From the NCBI GenBank assembly GCA_030770535.1, contig JASVEC010000012.1, forward strand, positions 558,001 through 622,000: 64,000 nucleotides of DNA, in the 5' to 3' direction. Under the pieces are notes generated by a model. That model searched no databases. It saw nothing but the letters and a program-made list of their open reading frames with translations, and was not told where the DNA came from. Made by a program: the position numbers and the translations under genes. The DNA comes from Batkoa obscura (Eukaryota; Entomophthoromycota; Entomophthoromycetes; Entomophthorales; Batkoaceae). Shown here one piece after another: positions 36,194 through 50,606 of this stretch. The stretch's first letter is position 1; each line of letters begins with the position of its first letter.

Positions 36194-36298
36194 TATGGGG
36201 ATGTATTTTTTTGTTTAAGAATTTTACTAATAATCTTTCTGCTCAAATAGCGCTTAAAAAATGGAAAAAATAATGAAGCTAAAAAAAACACTCCCATA
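36194..36298 (-). mobile_element. MITE-like 105-bp family, copy e
   Basis: TATGGGGATG start and CTCCCATA end, 105 bp. Interior blocks intact. Reverse orientation relative to copy a. Confidence 0.85.
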
Positions 36299-36398
36299 TT
36301 ATTTTTTTACTTTTATTTAATATATATTATCTGATGAATATCTGTTATCATTATTTTTTTATTAAATCTTGATAAAATAGTTGAATTATTAAGTAAAT

Positions 36399-36948
36399 TG
36401 TGAAAATTGATACTCAGTGGTTGGGGTTAAAAGTAGTTTTTGCTTGATTAACTAGCCTTGTGCCGAACGGTCTTAGTTTATGTAACTAAGATAGACTTAA
36501 ATTAGTAAGAATAATGCGCAATAGGTTATGAACTATGTAAAACAAATAGAATAGACAACACTACTGTAAAATCTACGTAAGATACTGTCAGAAAGACTTA
36601 ATGGCTTTATTAATAATACGATATCAGGGAGTGATTCAATTAAAAAGCATTGAGTTATTGTGTTGAGGAGTCTCTTTTATACTCCAACTGGGTGGGTATA
36701 TATAAAGAACATTACAACAGTTATTCTTTATTATAGTTACCAAGTATGGACATTAAAACGTGGACAATAAGTTCTTCATGATTAGGCGGTAGGAATTCTC
36801 ACAGCAAATCTAAATGAGGAACTCTGAATTGATTATATCACATGGATCATGGTCAAATTGATTACAAGACTACAACTAGTTTTGTAAACAAGTTAAATCA
36901 TTATTATCTTATAATTAATCCGAAAGCTGATAAACCAATATTTCATAA
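36399..36948 (+). mobile_element. LTR-like fossil 1 (solo-LTR-like)
   Basis: About 550 bp bounded by TGTGAAAA and TTTCATA, related along its length to the repeat at 37697-38176, which is in the opposite orientation. Short inverted ends of TG..CA type and a length near 500 bp suggest a solo LTR of an LTR retroelement. No gag- or pol-like frame lies next to it. It is more diverged than its partner, so it looks old. A non-LTR origin cannot be excluded. Confidence 0.45.
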
Positions 36949-37259
36949 TAGGTTATAACGTTGATATTTTATTAATAATTATTATTTTTGAATAGTCATA
37001 TTGGTTTCTACTTATATTAAATCCAAATTTTTTATATTTATTAAAAATATATGCTAAAGCTATAGTTGATAATAATACTATTTATTATTTTTTGTTTCCT
37101 GTTTCCTTTAAAACACTGATTTTATATATTGCTTGATTAAGTTTGTTATTATTAATAGTAAACTTTAATAAGATCTTTTTTTGTTTTATTAAAATCCCAT
37201 AAATTTTGGGTTATTATAAATAATTATTAAAATTGATCTAAATTACAATATTTATATAA
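36949..37259. other. Spacer between LTR-like fossil 1 and MITE copy f
   Basis: About 310 bp of AT-rich DNA; nothing recognisable. Confidence 0.35.
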
Positions 37260-37364
37260 TGTGGGGATATATTTTTGTGTCTAAGAATTTTACTAACAAT
37301 TTTTCCACTCAAATAGCACTTAAGAAATGGAAAAAATAATGAAGCCAAAAAAAACACTCCCATG
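37260..37364 (-). mobile_element. MITE-like 105-bp family, copy f
   Basis: TGTGGGGATA start and CTCCCATG end, with the family interior (TTACTAACAATTTTTCC, CTTAAGAAATGGAAAAA). Exactly 105 bp; a few differences from copy e. Confidence 0.8.
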
Positions 37365-37605
37365 TGCTTCACTTGTATTAAAATTTTTAAAATTTTATTC
37401 TGAAGTTTAGTTATAAAAGCTTGCATTTTATTTTTATTTTAATAAAAAATAAAGTCAAATAAGTATATATTTATATATTATATATCTATTAAGTATTAAA
37501 TAAGGACAATATGAAACATATAATCAAAAAAGTAAAACAATTAAAATAAGTCTTTTGAGTTAAATTTTTTTATTTAATTTTAAGCTTTTTAAATTTAGCT
37601 AATTA

Positions 37606-38252
37606 TATAGGGATGTTTTTCTTGGTTTTATTACTTTTTCCATTTTTTAAGTACTATTTGAGTGAAAAAGCACTATTTGAGTGGAAAGATTGATAGTGTG
37701 AAATATCGGTTCATTAGCTGTAGGATTGATTATAATATGATAATCAATTCAAAGTTCCTTATATAGATTTGCTGTGAGAATTGCTACCACCTGATCATGA
37801 AGAACTTGTTGTCCACGTTTTAATGTCCATACTTGGTAACTATAATGAAGAATAACTGTTGTAATGTTCTTTATATATACCCACCCAGTTGGAGTATAAA
37901 AGAGATCCCTCAACATACTAACTCGAGGCTTTTTAATTGGATTACTCCCTGATAACGTATCATTAATAAAGTCACTAAGTCTTTCTGACGACATCTTACA
38001 TAGATTTTACAGTAGTATCTTCTATTATATTTGTTTTACATAGTTCGTAGTTTATACGTATTATTTCTATTAAGTTAAGTCTATCTTAGTTACATAAACT
38101 AAGACCTTTTGATTTACGGCCAGTTAATTAAGCAAGACTAGCTTTTAACTCCGACCACTGAGTATCAACTTTCACACTAGTAAAATTCTTAAACACAAAA
38201 ATAGCGCTTAAAAAATGGAAAAAGCAATGAAGCCAAAAAAAACACCCCCATA
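37606..38252. mobile_element. MITE-like copy g, rearranged and split by an LTR-like insertion
   Basis: The left part (37606-37696) is a forward-oriented family member with a small tandem repeat of its CACTATTTGAGTG block. It is interrupted after GATTGATAG by the LTR-like fossil at 37697-38176. It resumes with TAGTAAAATTCTTAAACACA and then joins a second half in reverse orientation, ending CACCCCCATA at 38252. The order of insertion is clear: the MITE-like copy was present first and the LTR-like element entered it. Confidence 0.75.
37697..38176 (-). mobile_element. LTR-like fossil 2 (solo-LTR-like), nested in MITE copy g
   Basis: 480 bp with TGTGAAAT and TTTCACA ends. It is related to fossil 1 in inverse orientation. 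The flanking 4 bp (ATAG and CTAG) could be a target duplication that differs at one base. No gag or pol region is attached, so it reads as a solo LTR or a short relic. It looks younger than fossil 1. Confidence 0.5.
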
Positions 38253-38847
38253 TATTAAAGACATAAATTCAAAAACAAAATTTAGACTAATTTTTAAATT
38301 CTGAAACTAATATGGACATCCCCATATAGTTAATATTAAAGTAACCTATCTAAAATAAAACTACTATTTTAAAAATATACAATTAAAAAAAAATCAAATT
38401 AAAATAAAAAATATAGTGTTATTATTGATAGTAGTTGATTTTTTAAATTTTCAAAATAAAAACTAAGTTTATTATGCTTCAGTTAAGCTTGGTAAAAAAA
38501 ATGCATGATAAAGGTTTTTATTTAAAAAGTGTATAATTATTTTAGATAAACTCAAACTAAGTTAAATATAAATATAATAAAAAATAATATGAATAATATG
38601 AATAATATGAAAACAGATGTTCTTGAGACTTTTAATTTTATTATAAAAGTTACTTTAAGTACTTTGATTTGATTCATTTTAACAAATTAAAAATAGACCG
38701 ACCAATAGTGACATATCTAATCTAAAATCAAGAATTTAATTTAATTTCATTTCAAATAACAAATCAATTAAATCAAAATAAAAAATTTCAGTATGAAATT
38801 AAAAGATTGGAAATTTTAAGGGGCTTCATTCTTTTTTGATTAAAAAT
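38253..38847. other. Intergenic upstream of PhoD-like gene
   Basis: AT-rich. Near 38311-38327 there is an isolated CATCCCCATA end of the 105-bp MITE family. A short AATATGAAT tandem run lies near 38585-38610. No gene. Confidence 0.4.
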
Positions 38848-41251
<2,404 letters not shown>

Positions 41252-41500
41252 AGTGGGTTATTACATGGACAACTATGCTTTAAATATTATCAATTTCATT
41301 ATTTGATATATATATATAATATAACTCTATAACTATATAATAATTATTTTCTATTATTATTAATAAAGTAAAATAAGCTATATTCCAATATTCAATTATT
41401 AATTTATTAAAATCTAAAAACAACTATATTTATTAAATTTAAATTAGTACTCGAATAGAATATCTTATTGCATCAACATAAATCAAAGATATATAATATA

Positions 41501-43834
41501 TTAAGGTACTCTTGATTTAAATAAAGAAAATCGATCAATTGTATCTAAATTTAAATTTTTAGGTCGATAAACATCTTTATCATAACTTGATTCTAATTCT
41601 TTACGTATTATATTCGATTCCTATAATAAACTTGATTAAATTTTATTTTTTTAAAATAAAACAATCTTATTCTTACTTTATAAAAAGAATCCAAATCTTC
41701 TTTAGCCAACATTTTATCTTTAGTTTCTCTTATTTCATATTGTTTTAATTGATTTGTACTAAATTTTAATAAATGAATTCCAAGCAATAATTTAATCAAT
41801 GTTAAACTAAAATAAAATAGAAAAGAATTAATATTTCATTTTAAAAAATAAATAAATAAATAAAGTAATTTTCTCAATTACCTAATAATAATTAATAAAA
41901 CAATTAAAATATACAATGGAATATTAGAATCTTGAATAGTTGTAATAATTTCATGAATTATTTGGATTGGATTTTGTTGAAATTGATAATAAAAATTGGT
42001 TATAATTGTAACAGTTTCTTCTGAAAAGAAGCTATTAATATCTGTAAAATTAATCAATTGCATAGCCACTCGAATAATCTATAATAGTAATAATAATAAT
42101 AATAATAATATAATTAATTAATTCTACTATAACGATAATAAGTTCCATAAAAACTTACAAAACAAGTTAATGGAAAAATGGATAGACCAAGTCTTCTAGC
42201 CACGATAGACGATTGATCTGGGAATTTCTAATATAATAATAATAATAATATCATTGAATTTTTTTACTTAATATTTTTCAAGTTATAAACTACTTACTGT
42301 TAATGATGGACTATTTGTTTGATTTAATAGATGTTTTGGTGGCTTAGCAAAATCCTTACAAAGAATATCCAAATATCGTGTATAAACTGTAGGACGAATA
42401 TGATTGAATTTAGTAACAAAGGAGTGTTTAATCCAATCAACTAAAATTTCACAAATTAATATAATTACTGCAGGAGATAAAAAAAGATCAAAAGCAAAAT
42501 CAATGGAATTTGGCAAGAATTTCTGAAAACTTTTAGGCATAAGGATCTGCACCTCAGATACCCCAGAATTGATTAATTCCATCATATTTCTTAATGTAAT
42601 AGCTAATAAAAAAATCGTCAATTGAAACCTTTCCACAATATCACTACAAGTTAATTGAAATAAATTTTCCCTTTCAAATTTTTTAAATACAGCCCCTTTA
42701 ATTTCCACGAATTGATTGGACATCAATAAGGACAATAAAGCATCGTTATACGAATTGACCGATACATTTAAGGACATCATTTGATACAATAATACTGTTG
42801 TATGAAATGGAATATAAATCACGGCCGCTAAATATTGAATATATGGTTTTAAGGAATATTTAGTATGAATTTTATCCCCTAATGTTAAATTAGTAAAATA
42901 ACTATTTAATAAATCTTGTCCTAAAGAAGATAGTAATTTATCCGCAATTTCTAACATATTAAATATAACATATAATTTTACTACCGATTGACCTCGTACT
43001 ACATGATATAATTTGGATAAATCGACATAGCTTAAGATAATACAAGAAGTTATTATTAAGCTGCCTTTTACGAGATCACTCCATTGTGCATTTTTTAACC
43101 TGAATTTAATTTAAAGCCTATTAGATTTATTATTTCATATATATAATTTAATCAAATAAAGATGTAATTGACTATTTGTTATACTAAATTAAAGCTTACC
43201 TTTTTCTCCTTATTGGATAACTTAATATAGTTAATAAAGCCAATATTAACCTCAAAGGTAATATTGTAAAATTATATAAGACACTATTTAAACAAACGAG
43301 ATAACCGAAAACCATTAACTGATTTTTTTAAAATTAATTCAATCATTATTTTTTTCAAAGATTAAATTTAAATTCCTTACTTACCTTTTCAAACACTTTT
43401 GGTACTTTAAAAAAGTTGTATAATCTTTCCCCTTTCATTTCATATTCTTTATCAAAATCATTCAATTCCAATTCCCCTTTTAAATGTTCAAATAAACTAA
43501 AGCTTTTATTAAATTCCATTCCTACATCCTCATTCAATACCTCAGGAATCGGTGTCAATTTGTTATCTTTTGTCAATAATAAATTTAATGCCTCAGGTTT
43601 GGAATATTTATTTGATGATTTTTTATCATTAGTTAGTTTCGATTTTATTATTTCTTCAATATCAGGTATACTGTCTGGAGTTGTTGGTAGAGTGTCAATG
43701 TGATTGGGGATTAGATCCGATTTTAATTTTAAGGAAAAATTGGGTTTTTGGGTAATTGCTGGTTTTTTAAGAAGATTAGGGGAGCTTTCTTTATCAATAC
43801 TTTTACTCTTATTTCGATTTTTTCTTTTTCCCAT
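41501..43834 (-). CDS. TAPT1: TAPT1 / Emp65-family ER membrane protein
   Basis: Polytopic ER membrane protein; the yeast homologue Emp65 works with Slp1 in protecting folding ER proteins, and the animal form acts in patterning and ciliary traits. The Lys/Ser-rich N-terminal tail (MGKRKNRNKSKS...) leads to the family motif SLFEHLKGELELNDFDKEYEMKGERLYNFFKVP, split across 43400-43500. Hydrophobic segments follow (for example YLVCLNSVLYNFTILPLRL), then the highly typical HVVRGQSVVKFYVIFNMLEIADKLLSSLGQDLL segment near 42940-43010. The C-terminal half has DWIKHSFVTKFNHI and RVAMQLINF. About seven exons with short introns, some containing (ATT)n. It converges with the PhoD-like gene (250 bp apart). 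Assignment is strong. Confidence 0.92.
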
Positions 43835-44300
43835 TTTCTTAAATGGTATATATTGAAATTGAATTTAAAACTCCAGCTATTATTTTTTTTATGCATTTGA
43901 TGCTCCTTGTTAATTGGCTGAGGCTAAAAGTTTGATATCATATAAAACTTAGATTGCTAAAATTGATTAGATTTATCACTCAGTAGTGCTAAGTATAGAG
44001 CTTCAAGATTATAGAAATAAATGTTAAATAATTTAATATCCTTAAGTCACAATTGTTTTAAATTTTATTATTCTTTTTAAACTAGAAATAAAAAAGTTAG
44101 CGTAAAGATATACAAAATAGTCAATAGTAAATTTGATTATTGAATTTAATAATACCAGATTTGATTTATTACACTATACAATTTCGTTATTTATTGAGAT
44201 AAAATACTAACTTACGTTCTACTAGAACCTTATCTCTTGAACCGAAACTTCCACCATCTATCTATATTTAATAATCCTCATTTCCCACTATCAACTTCAT
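43835..44300. other. Intergenic, 466 bp
   Basis: TAPT1 promoter and the 3' end of the coiled-coil gene. Nothing further seen. Confidence 0.4.
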
Positions 44301-45007
44301 CTAGTTATTTTTCAAATACCCCATGGCTTCAAAGCTCAATTGGACATACTCTTCCATCTCTTGGATGATACCAATCTTCTCAAGCACCATTTTCACTTTT
44401 TCCATTTCTTTTGAAAATTTATTAAATGAAGACCAATCATTGATACCATTATAATCAAAATTTAATATTAATTCCAATTTTTGATCAACATCGGATTGAT
44501 AATAGATAGTAAGTATATTGATCCAACCGAGTATTTGTTCTTGTTTCGGGAGGATGGATTCAATTAGTATAATATTAGTGATTACACAAGTTACTTCAGA
44601 AGAAGTACTGGTTTTGATTAACTTATTGTTAGCACAAGTTTTGTTTATATCGGCTAAAGATTTTATTAATAATTGTTGTTTTTTCAATTGTGATAGTATG
44701 TTTTTTAATGTTAATTCGCTCTTCATTGCTATTATTCCAATAGTCCTATCGTTCATGTCAAGTAAAATTTCATCATCTAGATACGGAATTAAAGTAAGAT
44801 AAAGTTAATAACTTTTTTTAGAGTTAGAGTATATCAAGTCTTACTTTTTCCTTGTAAAAGTTGTATCTTTTGCCGATAATAATGATTTAAATCATCTAAT
44901 AAAATATCACGTTGGTTTATTATTTGTTGAAATTCTTTTTCGATAGTTAGTAATTGCCGAATTGTTTGAAGACATTTGTTTTGTTGAATTAGAGTATGAT
45001 ATTTCAT
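44301..45007 (-). CDS. Small coiled-coil protein of unknown function
   Basis: Two exons (45007-44845 and 44776-44301, sum 639 nt, 212 residues). The start is MKYHTLIQQNKCLQTIRQLL. Residues 1-100 have a strong heptad pattern of Leu/Ile with Gln and Lys, as in a coiled coil (EKEFQQIINQRDILLDDLNH). The second half has shorter helices and ends EAMGYLKNN. There is no TM segment and no recognised domain. The length and helical build would fit a small subunit of a coiled-coil complex such as a kinetochore or tethering complex, but I have no basis to name one. It is 82 bp upstream of the TAH18 stop. Confidence 0.65.
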
Positions 45008-45088
45008 TTTAAAAAAAATTAATATCGAAAAAAGTAAAAAAATCAAAAATAGTCAATTTTTCAGAAAATTCTTTTTTGAGTTTATTTT

Positions 45089-47165
45089 TTAATCCCAACA
45101 TTCCACTTGATATCGCCATTTTTTCTTCATTTCAATTAAATATTCCTCTGGGTTATCCACTACTTCACTTAATATTTCTTTGAATGCCTTTTCTACCCCT
45201 TTAGGCATGTTTTTAGAACTTCTATTAAACATTAATATTAATAAAATAGAATATTAATTCTATAGATATATAACTTACCCACAAGTAAAAACATAAGCAT
45301 TTTGATTGAATATCAAATCAATCAACATCTCCCTATATTTTATAATCAAATCCTGAACATAAACTTTTTGATCCTAAAAAAATAATATTAACAATAAATC
45401 AATAGAAGAACAAGTTATTTACTGTATCTCTTGAATAAGCTGTTTTAAACCATAGTTTATTATCTTTTTCATATCCTTGAAATTCCTCATAAAAATAATT
45501 ATCTTTATTAAAATACCGACAGCCAAATAATAAATAATTATTATAACATTGATTTTTAATACGATATTCAATTACACTACGAAAAGGGGCTACTCCTAAA
45601 CCAGGACCTATCATGATTATTGGGATTGTAAGATCCGTTGGGAATTTCATACTACCTTTTTTAAGTTTAATAGCTATACTATTATTTTCTATTAAATTAA
45701 ATTGTTATTTATTATTTTTATTCAAGAATGCTATTAAAATACCTTTCAATTCTTTTTTAATAAACATTCCCATCAATCCAGTCCTCAACTTTTTCATTCG
45801 ACTTTTATATTCCACTATTCCCACTAATAATTCTACTCTTTTCTTATTATAACTTGAAATTGAAAAAGAACGAGTTTGAATTAATGGAAACATATCTAAC
45901 AAATAATTTATATTTATTTTATAAGATTGAAAATCATTTAAACATTCAATGATAGTTCTTCTTGGTTTTTGAACATAATCTAATAGTTCTTCACTATCTT
46001 TTAAGAATTCTTGAATTTTTTCCATTTCAAGTGAGTCATTACTGAAATGTAATAAATATTCAAAAAAAGTACGTTTAGGGATACTGTGGATATCAATATA
46101 TTTCTTAATTAAATCTCTTAGTTTTATTGGTTTATTATTTAAACTTGTTGGTAATTGTCGAACTTTACAATTAATATTAATATTAATAATTTAGTTGAAT
46201 AATAATATATAGGGTTTACTTACTCTTATTAACATTTTCAATTAAATAATAATTCTCTTTTAATTCATTTATATTTAACAAATTAATAAATTCATCTACT
46301 TCACTATCAATATTCTCTGGTTTAATTAAAGCAATATCACCCATATTATAACTAAATAAAGTGAATAATAAATAAGACATCTTTTATCATAGTATAACAC
46401 TCACTCTAGTTCCGCTTTTTCTATTGATTCAAATATCAAACGTCTGCTATCTTGAAAATGATCTTTCGAAGTAACTCTTTCATTTTTAATAACATTAAAT
46501 TTTATCCAGTTTTCTTCCAAAACTTCTTCCTCTTTATAATCCACTTGATTTATTTCCTTTCCAATTAATTTCAATTGAAATGAAGCTGGAGGTAACAAAT
46601 ACTCTTCTGTTTTCTCAAAACTTCTATTTTCTATATTTAATAAATTTTCAATCAGTTCTTTTTCCCAAGGTATATAAGCACCATCAACACTAAAACAAAA
46701 AATATTTAATAATCAATCCTATTTCCAAATTTCCCTCTCATCCCTTTTAACCACTTACCCTAAGTAATGACGGTCATCCCCATCCCCTCTATCTAAAATA
46801 CTCTCCCCACCTAACATTTTTAATCTTTTAAATAATTTTTTACTTGTAAAATTAAATTTTTCGTATGAAGAATCCCCTAATCCAAATACACTAAAATTCA
46901 AATGATCTAAAAAATCCATAGGTAAGTTTCGTCTTAATAAAAACTTCCAAAACTGTTTCATATTGTCCGGTTCCTCGCCTTCTCCCGTCGTGCTACAGAT
47001 AAACAATATCATTTCATCTTCTAATATATCTTCGATTGGGTAAGAGTCCATAAAGCCGATAAATGTGATATTGAAACCATGGCGATAAAGGCTATTGTAT
47101 AAGCGTAAGGATAGATCACAAGCATATCCAGTTTGAGAACCATAAAGAATTTTGATATTGAGCAT
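45089..47165 (-). CDS. TAH18: NADPH-dependent diflavin oxidoreductase (Tah18 / NDOR1)
   Basis: Passes electrons from NADPH through FAD and FMN to the Fe-S protein Dre2 in cytosolic iron-sulfur cluster assembly. The FMN domain shows YGSQTGYACDLSLRLY, STTGEGEEPDNM, VFGLGDSSYEKFNF and RGDGDDRHYLG. The FAD domain has SRSFSISSYN with the RxFS flavin motif. The NADPH domain has MIGPGLGVAPFRSVI, LLFGCRYFNKDNYF and VYVQDLI, and the C-terminus ends RYQVECWD, near the terminal aromatic that stacks on FAD. One intron (near 45675-45730) has an in-frame stop if retained. The gene shares a 178-bp divergent promoter with L2HGDH. Assignment is strong. Confidence 0.93.
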
Positions 47166-47343
47166 TTATTTTTAAAATTTTAAAAAATAAAGGAATTTTT
47201 TTATATGTTCGATTTTATTATTACTGATTTATATTCTTCATCTGATAAGCTTATCTCAATTTGAATGCTAATTGGCTAACACCAAATCTTGGTCTAAATT
47301 TATGCACCTATTTTTAGTAAATTTAAAATTTATCATTTTTAAC

Positions 47344-48610
47344 ATGAGATTTTTACGTCGATTTAGTAGTCAAGTGAGTGACCTTATCCATACGGATACC
47401 GTCATCATTGGTGGTGGTGTGGTCGGTTGTGCTATTGGACATATATTAAATCAATCTCAAAGATATGATCAACATAATATGATATTAATTGAAAAAAATG
47501 AAACTGTTGGGATGGAAACTAGGTAAGTTTTATGAAATTGGAACTATTTGAGTTATAGGATTTAAAAGGTATGATATTAATTAAAATTATAGTAGTCGAA
47601 ATAGCGAAGTAATTCATGCGGGTATTTATTACGAAAAAGATAGTAATAAAGAGCGTATGTGTTTAAGAGGGAAGGAGCTTTTATATCAATATTGTAAACA
47701 AAATAAAGTAAATTATAATCAAATTGGCAAATGGATAGTAGCACAAGATGAATCAGAACAAATTGATTATTTAAAGAAATTAAAAGAGAAGAGTCAAGAT
47801 TTGGGTATAAATTTAAAGTATATATCAGAAACTGAGATAAGTCAAAAGGAACCTAATATCAAAGCAAAGCTTGGGTTGATATCAGAAACGACGGGAATAA
47901 TTGATTCGCATGAGTATATTCATTCATTATTATTTAACTATATGAAATCATCACAACAAATCTTTTTAGATAATACTAAAGTTTTAGATGTGATGAAAAC
48001 AAATAATAATTATGGTTATTTGGTCAAAATATTACATCTTAAAATCAATCAAGTAGTATTAATTCAATGTAATAACGTAATTAATTGTGCTGGTTTACAA
48101 GCAGATAAAATAGGCAATTTATTGAATGAATTAGTTGATGAAAAAAAAGAAAGGTTTGAGTATACTTATTGTAAAGGCAATTATTTTTCATATAATGGAA
48201 AAGTAGCAAATCGATTGATTTATCCAATACCAGATAAAAAATTAACAAGTTTAGGGACTCATTTAACGTTGGATTTGAATGGTAAAACTAAATTTGGTCC
48301 TGATGTAGAATATTTGAGTGATAGAAACATTGACTATCAAGTTAACGAAGAACGTCGAAATACTTTTTTTAACGCTGCATCTCAATATGTATTAAATTTA
48401 AAAGAAGAAAAGTTTTTACCTGATTATTCAGGTATTAGACCAAAATTATCAATATCTACGGATAGTAATAATAATAAAATTCAAGATTTTTATATGAAAC
48501 AATTAAATACTCAAAACCGTGGAAATTTAATTAATTTAATAGGTATTGAATCACCAGGATTAACTAGTTCTTTAGCTATTGCAGAATGGGTTAAAAATAA
48601 ATTAATTTAG
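47344..48610 (+). CDS. L2HGDH: L-2-hydroxyglutarate dehydrogenase, mitochondrial
   Basis: FAD enzyme that oxidises L-2-hydroxyglutarate, a metabolic by-product, to 2-oxoglutarate in mitochondria. Two exons (47344-47522 and 47593-48610; sum 1197 nt, 398 residues). The chosen Met begins MRFLRRFSSQVS, a basic presequence; upstream in-frame codons are less suitable. The Rossmann motif VIIGGGVVGCAIG lies at the N-terminus, followed by the family-defining TSSRNSEVIHAGIYY that spans the intron. Further on are VINCAGLQADKI, YTYCKGNYFSYN, DYSGIRPKL and the C-terminal GIESPGLTSSLAIA. It is head-to-head with TAH18. The last ~110 bp are present again at about 50607-50720 as part of a downstream tandem duplication. 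Confidence 0.93.
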
Positions 48611-48684
48611 TTAAAAATAAAACATCAACATTATTATTTTCTTATTTATACTTATATTTTATTAATCATTACTGTTAGTAACTC

Positions 48685-49716
48685 TTAACTTTCACCAAAC
48701 TTACTAGTAAATTTACAAGTAATTTTATCACATAATTTAGAATTTTCAGTTTCCTTATTTGGTCCTAATTTATCAAAAAATATAAGCCCTGATGCTTTTT
48801 CAATACTTTCAATTGAAGTGCTAAACTTTACTAAAGGTTCATCTTCGGGTATCTTAGCGTTAGGTAATAAGAAACCGGCTAAATACGGATTGCCCCCCTC
48901 TTTAGGCATGACCAATAAAACTTTAAAAAAATGAGTAGGAACTGCAATATTTGGTGGATTACCAATCACTTCATATTGAACATACCATTTCTCTTTATCA
49001 GGAAATCCATCTCCTTTTTTAGGTAAATATAAAGGACCTGTAATCACATAAACTTTATCAAATTGTTTTGTTAAACCTCGACAAAACTCTTCTAAATAAG
49101 CCCAATAATGTCGATTAAAACCAACACCTACTTGAGGTGCCATATTAGTTAAATAAAAGGTTTCATCCATAGCGGATTGACTGTATTTCACATCACCAGC
49201 GGGTGCCATGTGACCTCGATCATAACCACTTTTGGCGTAGTCTTTGAGTAAACCACGGAAGAGTTTGGGAATACTATCATCTTCTTTGAATTTCGATTTA
49301 TCTCGATCAGCTCCTGTTTGGTTCAGTTTGGCTTCAGTTAACACTTCAATTACAAAATTAGGATTACGTAGCTGGCGGTTATAAGAGCCCATATAAGCAT
49401 CACGACTTATTGAATCGGAGATGGGACCTGAAATAAGTTATTAAAGGCTGGTAAATAATAGGCGATAATGATTCTTACCTGGATAACCATACTTTAATAA
49501 ATCCTCTTGTTTTTCATTACGTTTAATTAAATGTAGGCCGTAGTTGGTTTTCATATCTGAGTTATTATAATCGTTATAAACTAGATCACGACGTGCTAAG
49601 GTTTGGTAGGATGTCATGCCAGTACTTGTACCAACAATGAAATAGGTGGATAGGATACCGATACTGGCTCCACCAATGAATATACTTAATCGTTCGATAT
49701 TTTGGGTCCAAAACAT
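48685..49716 (-). CDS. NUC1: Mitochondrial nuclease NUC1/EndoG, copy 1
   Basis: Non-specific DNA/RNA endonuclease of mitochondria used in mtDNA turnover and cell death. Two exons (49716-49479 and 49427-48685, sum 981 nt, 326 residues). The N-terminus has one TM segment (LSIFIGGASIGILSTYFIVG) acting as a mitochondrial anchor. Catalytic beta-beta-alpha-metal motif: YDRGHMAPAGD with the general-base His, and NRHYWAYLEEFC carrying the metal-ligand Asn region. FYLTNMAPQ and VYVITGPLYLP are family signatures. The tail-to-tail end lies 75 bp from L2HGDH. A second copy stands 2.1 kb further along the same strand. Confidence 0.93.
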
Positions 49717-50606
49717 ATGAATTATTTGTAAGTGAAAACGAAAGGATATTTTAATAAGATTGAATTTTGAAGCATTTTATACCTGGAACTCAGTGAATTA
49801 ATTTTCTATCAGAGCTAAAATTCGAAACATGGCTCTTTTATTATTATTCGTACTAAAATTCAAAGTTAACTATAAGATTTTTAAATTACCTAAAGTAGTA
49901 ATTTAAGTTGAATTTCGATCTCTCACAGATTTAATGTCAATTTTTTTTAGCTTTTATAGACTGACCCATGGATAACTATAAGTAAATGACTTAACAAAAT
50001 ATAACAGAATACTAAAAAAACAGTATCAATCAAATTCGATTATTTATTTAAGTAAAATACATTGAAATTATTAGAAGTCAATGCGATTTAAAATAAACTT
50101 ATCTTTTGCTAAAATTGGTGGAACTATTTTAGCAGCACGTGTACTTTTTGTAAAGTCATCTGGTTACAATGATTCATTGTTTGGTATATAAAAAGAAAGT
50201 ATGAATGTGAAACTATTAATTCTATTGTAAAATTTAGACTTAGAAAATGCAATAGTCTAAAAGCAGTAACGCCAGAGCTTTACATAATCAGATCCGACTA
50301 GTTGAATGTAACATGTGCAAAAGCAATTATAAAACTAAGCCAATTACTGGTTGAGGAAAATCTCACGAAGAAGTTAAATTACCATTCTTTTTGTAATCGG
50401 ATATCAGTGTAAAAAATTGGCTGATGTAGAAAAGATATTGAGCTCAAGGATCAATGTGCTAAAGAATCCTAATACTTGTCAATACTCTTTACAATTTATG
50501 TCTGATGACAGTAAGAAAATATAAGAGAACTGTGCCTAGAAAGATACAAGCTTTTCAAACCCACTTGGCTGTCTCAAAAAAAGATTTCGACAAGTACCGA
50601 TGTTTG
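49717..50606. other. Intergenic between duplicated units; degraded sequence
   Basis: About 890 bp. It includes the NUC1 copy 1 promoter. At 50240-50590 there is GC-richer, coding-looking but broken sequence with no recognised relation. No intact gene. Confidence 0.35.

Noticed and set aside
37749-37994. 81-codon frame inside LTR-like fossil 2 as a host gene
   Set aside because: It lies wholly within a repeat, has no recognised domain, and is best treated as part of the fossil element.
41878-42069. Independent 63-residue membrane protein
   Set aside because: It is an internal exon of TAPT1, with proper splice sites on both sides.
47272-47343. Upstream start for L2HGDH giving 24 more residues
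   Set aside because: That extension does not begin with ATG, and the Met at 47344 gives a better mitochondrial presequence.
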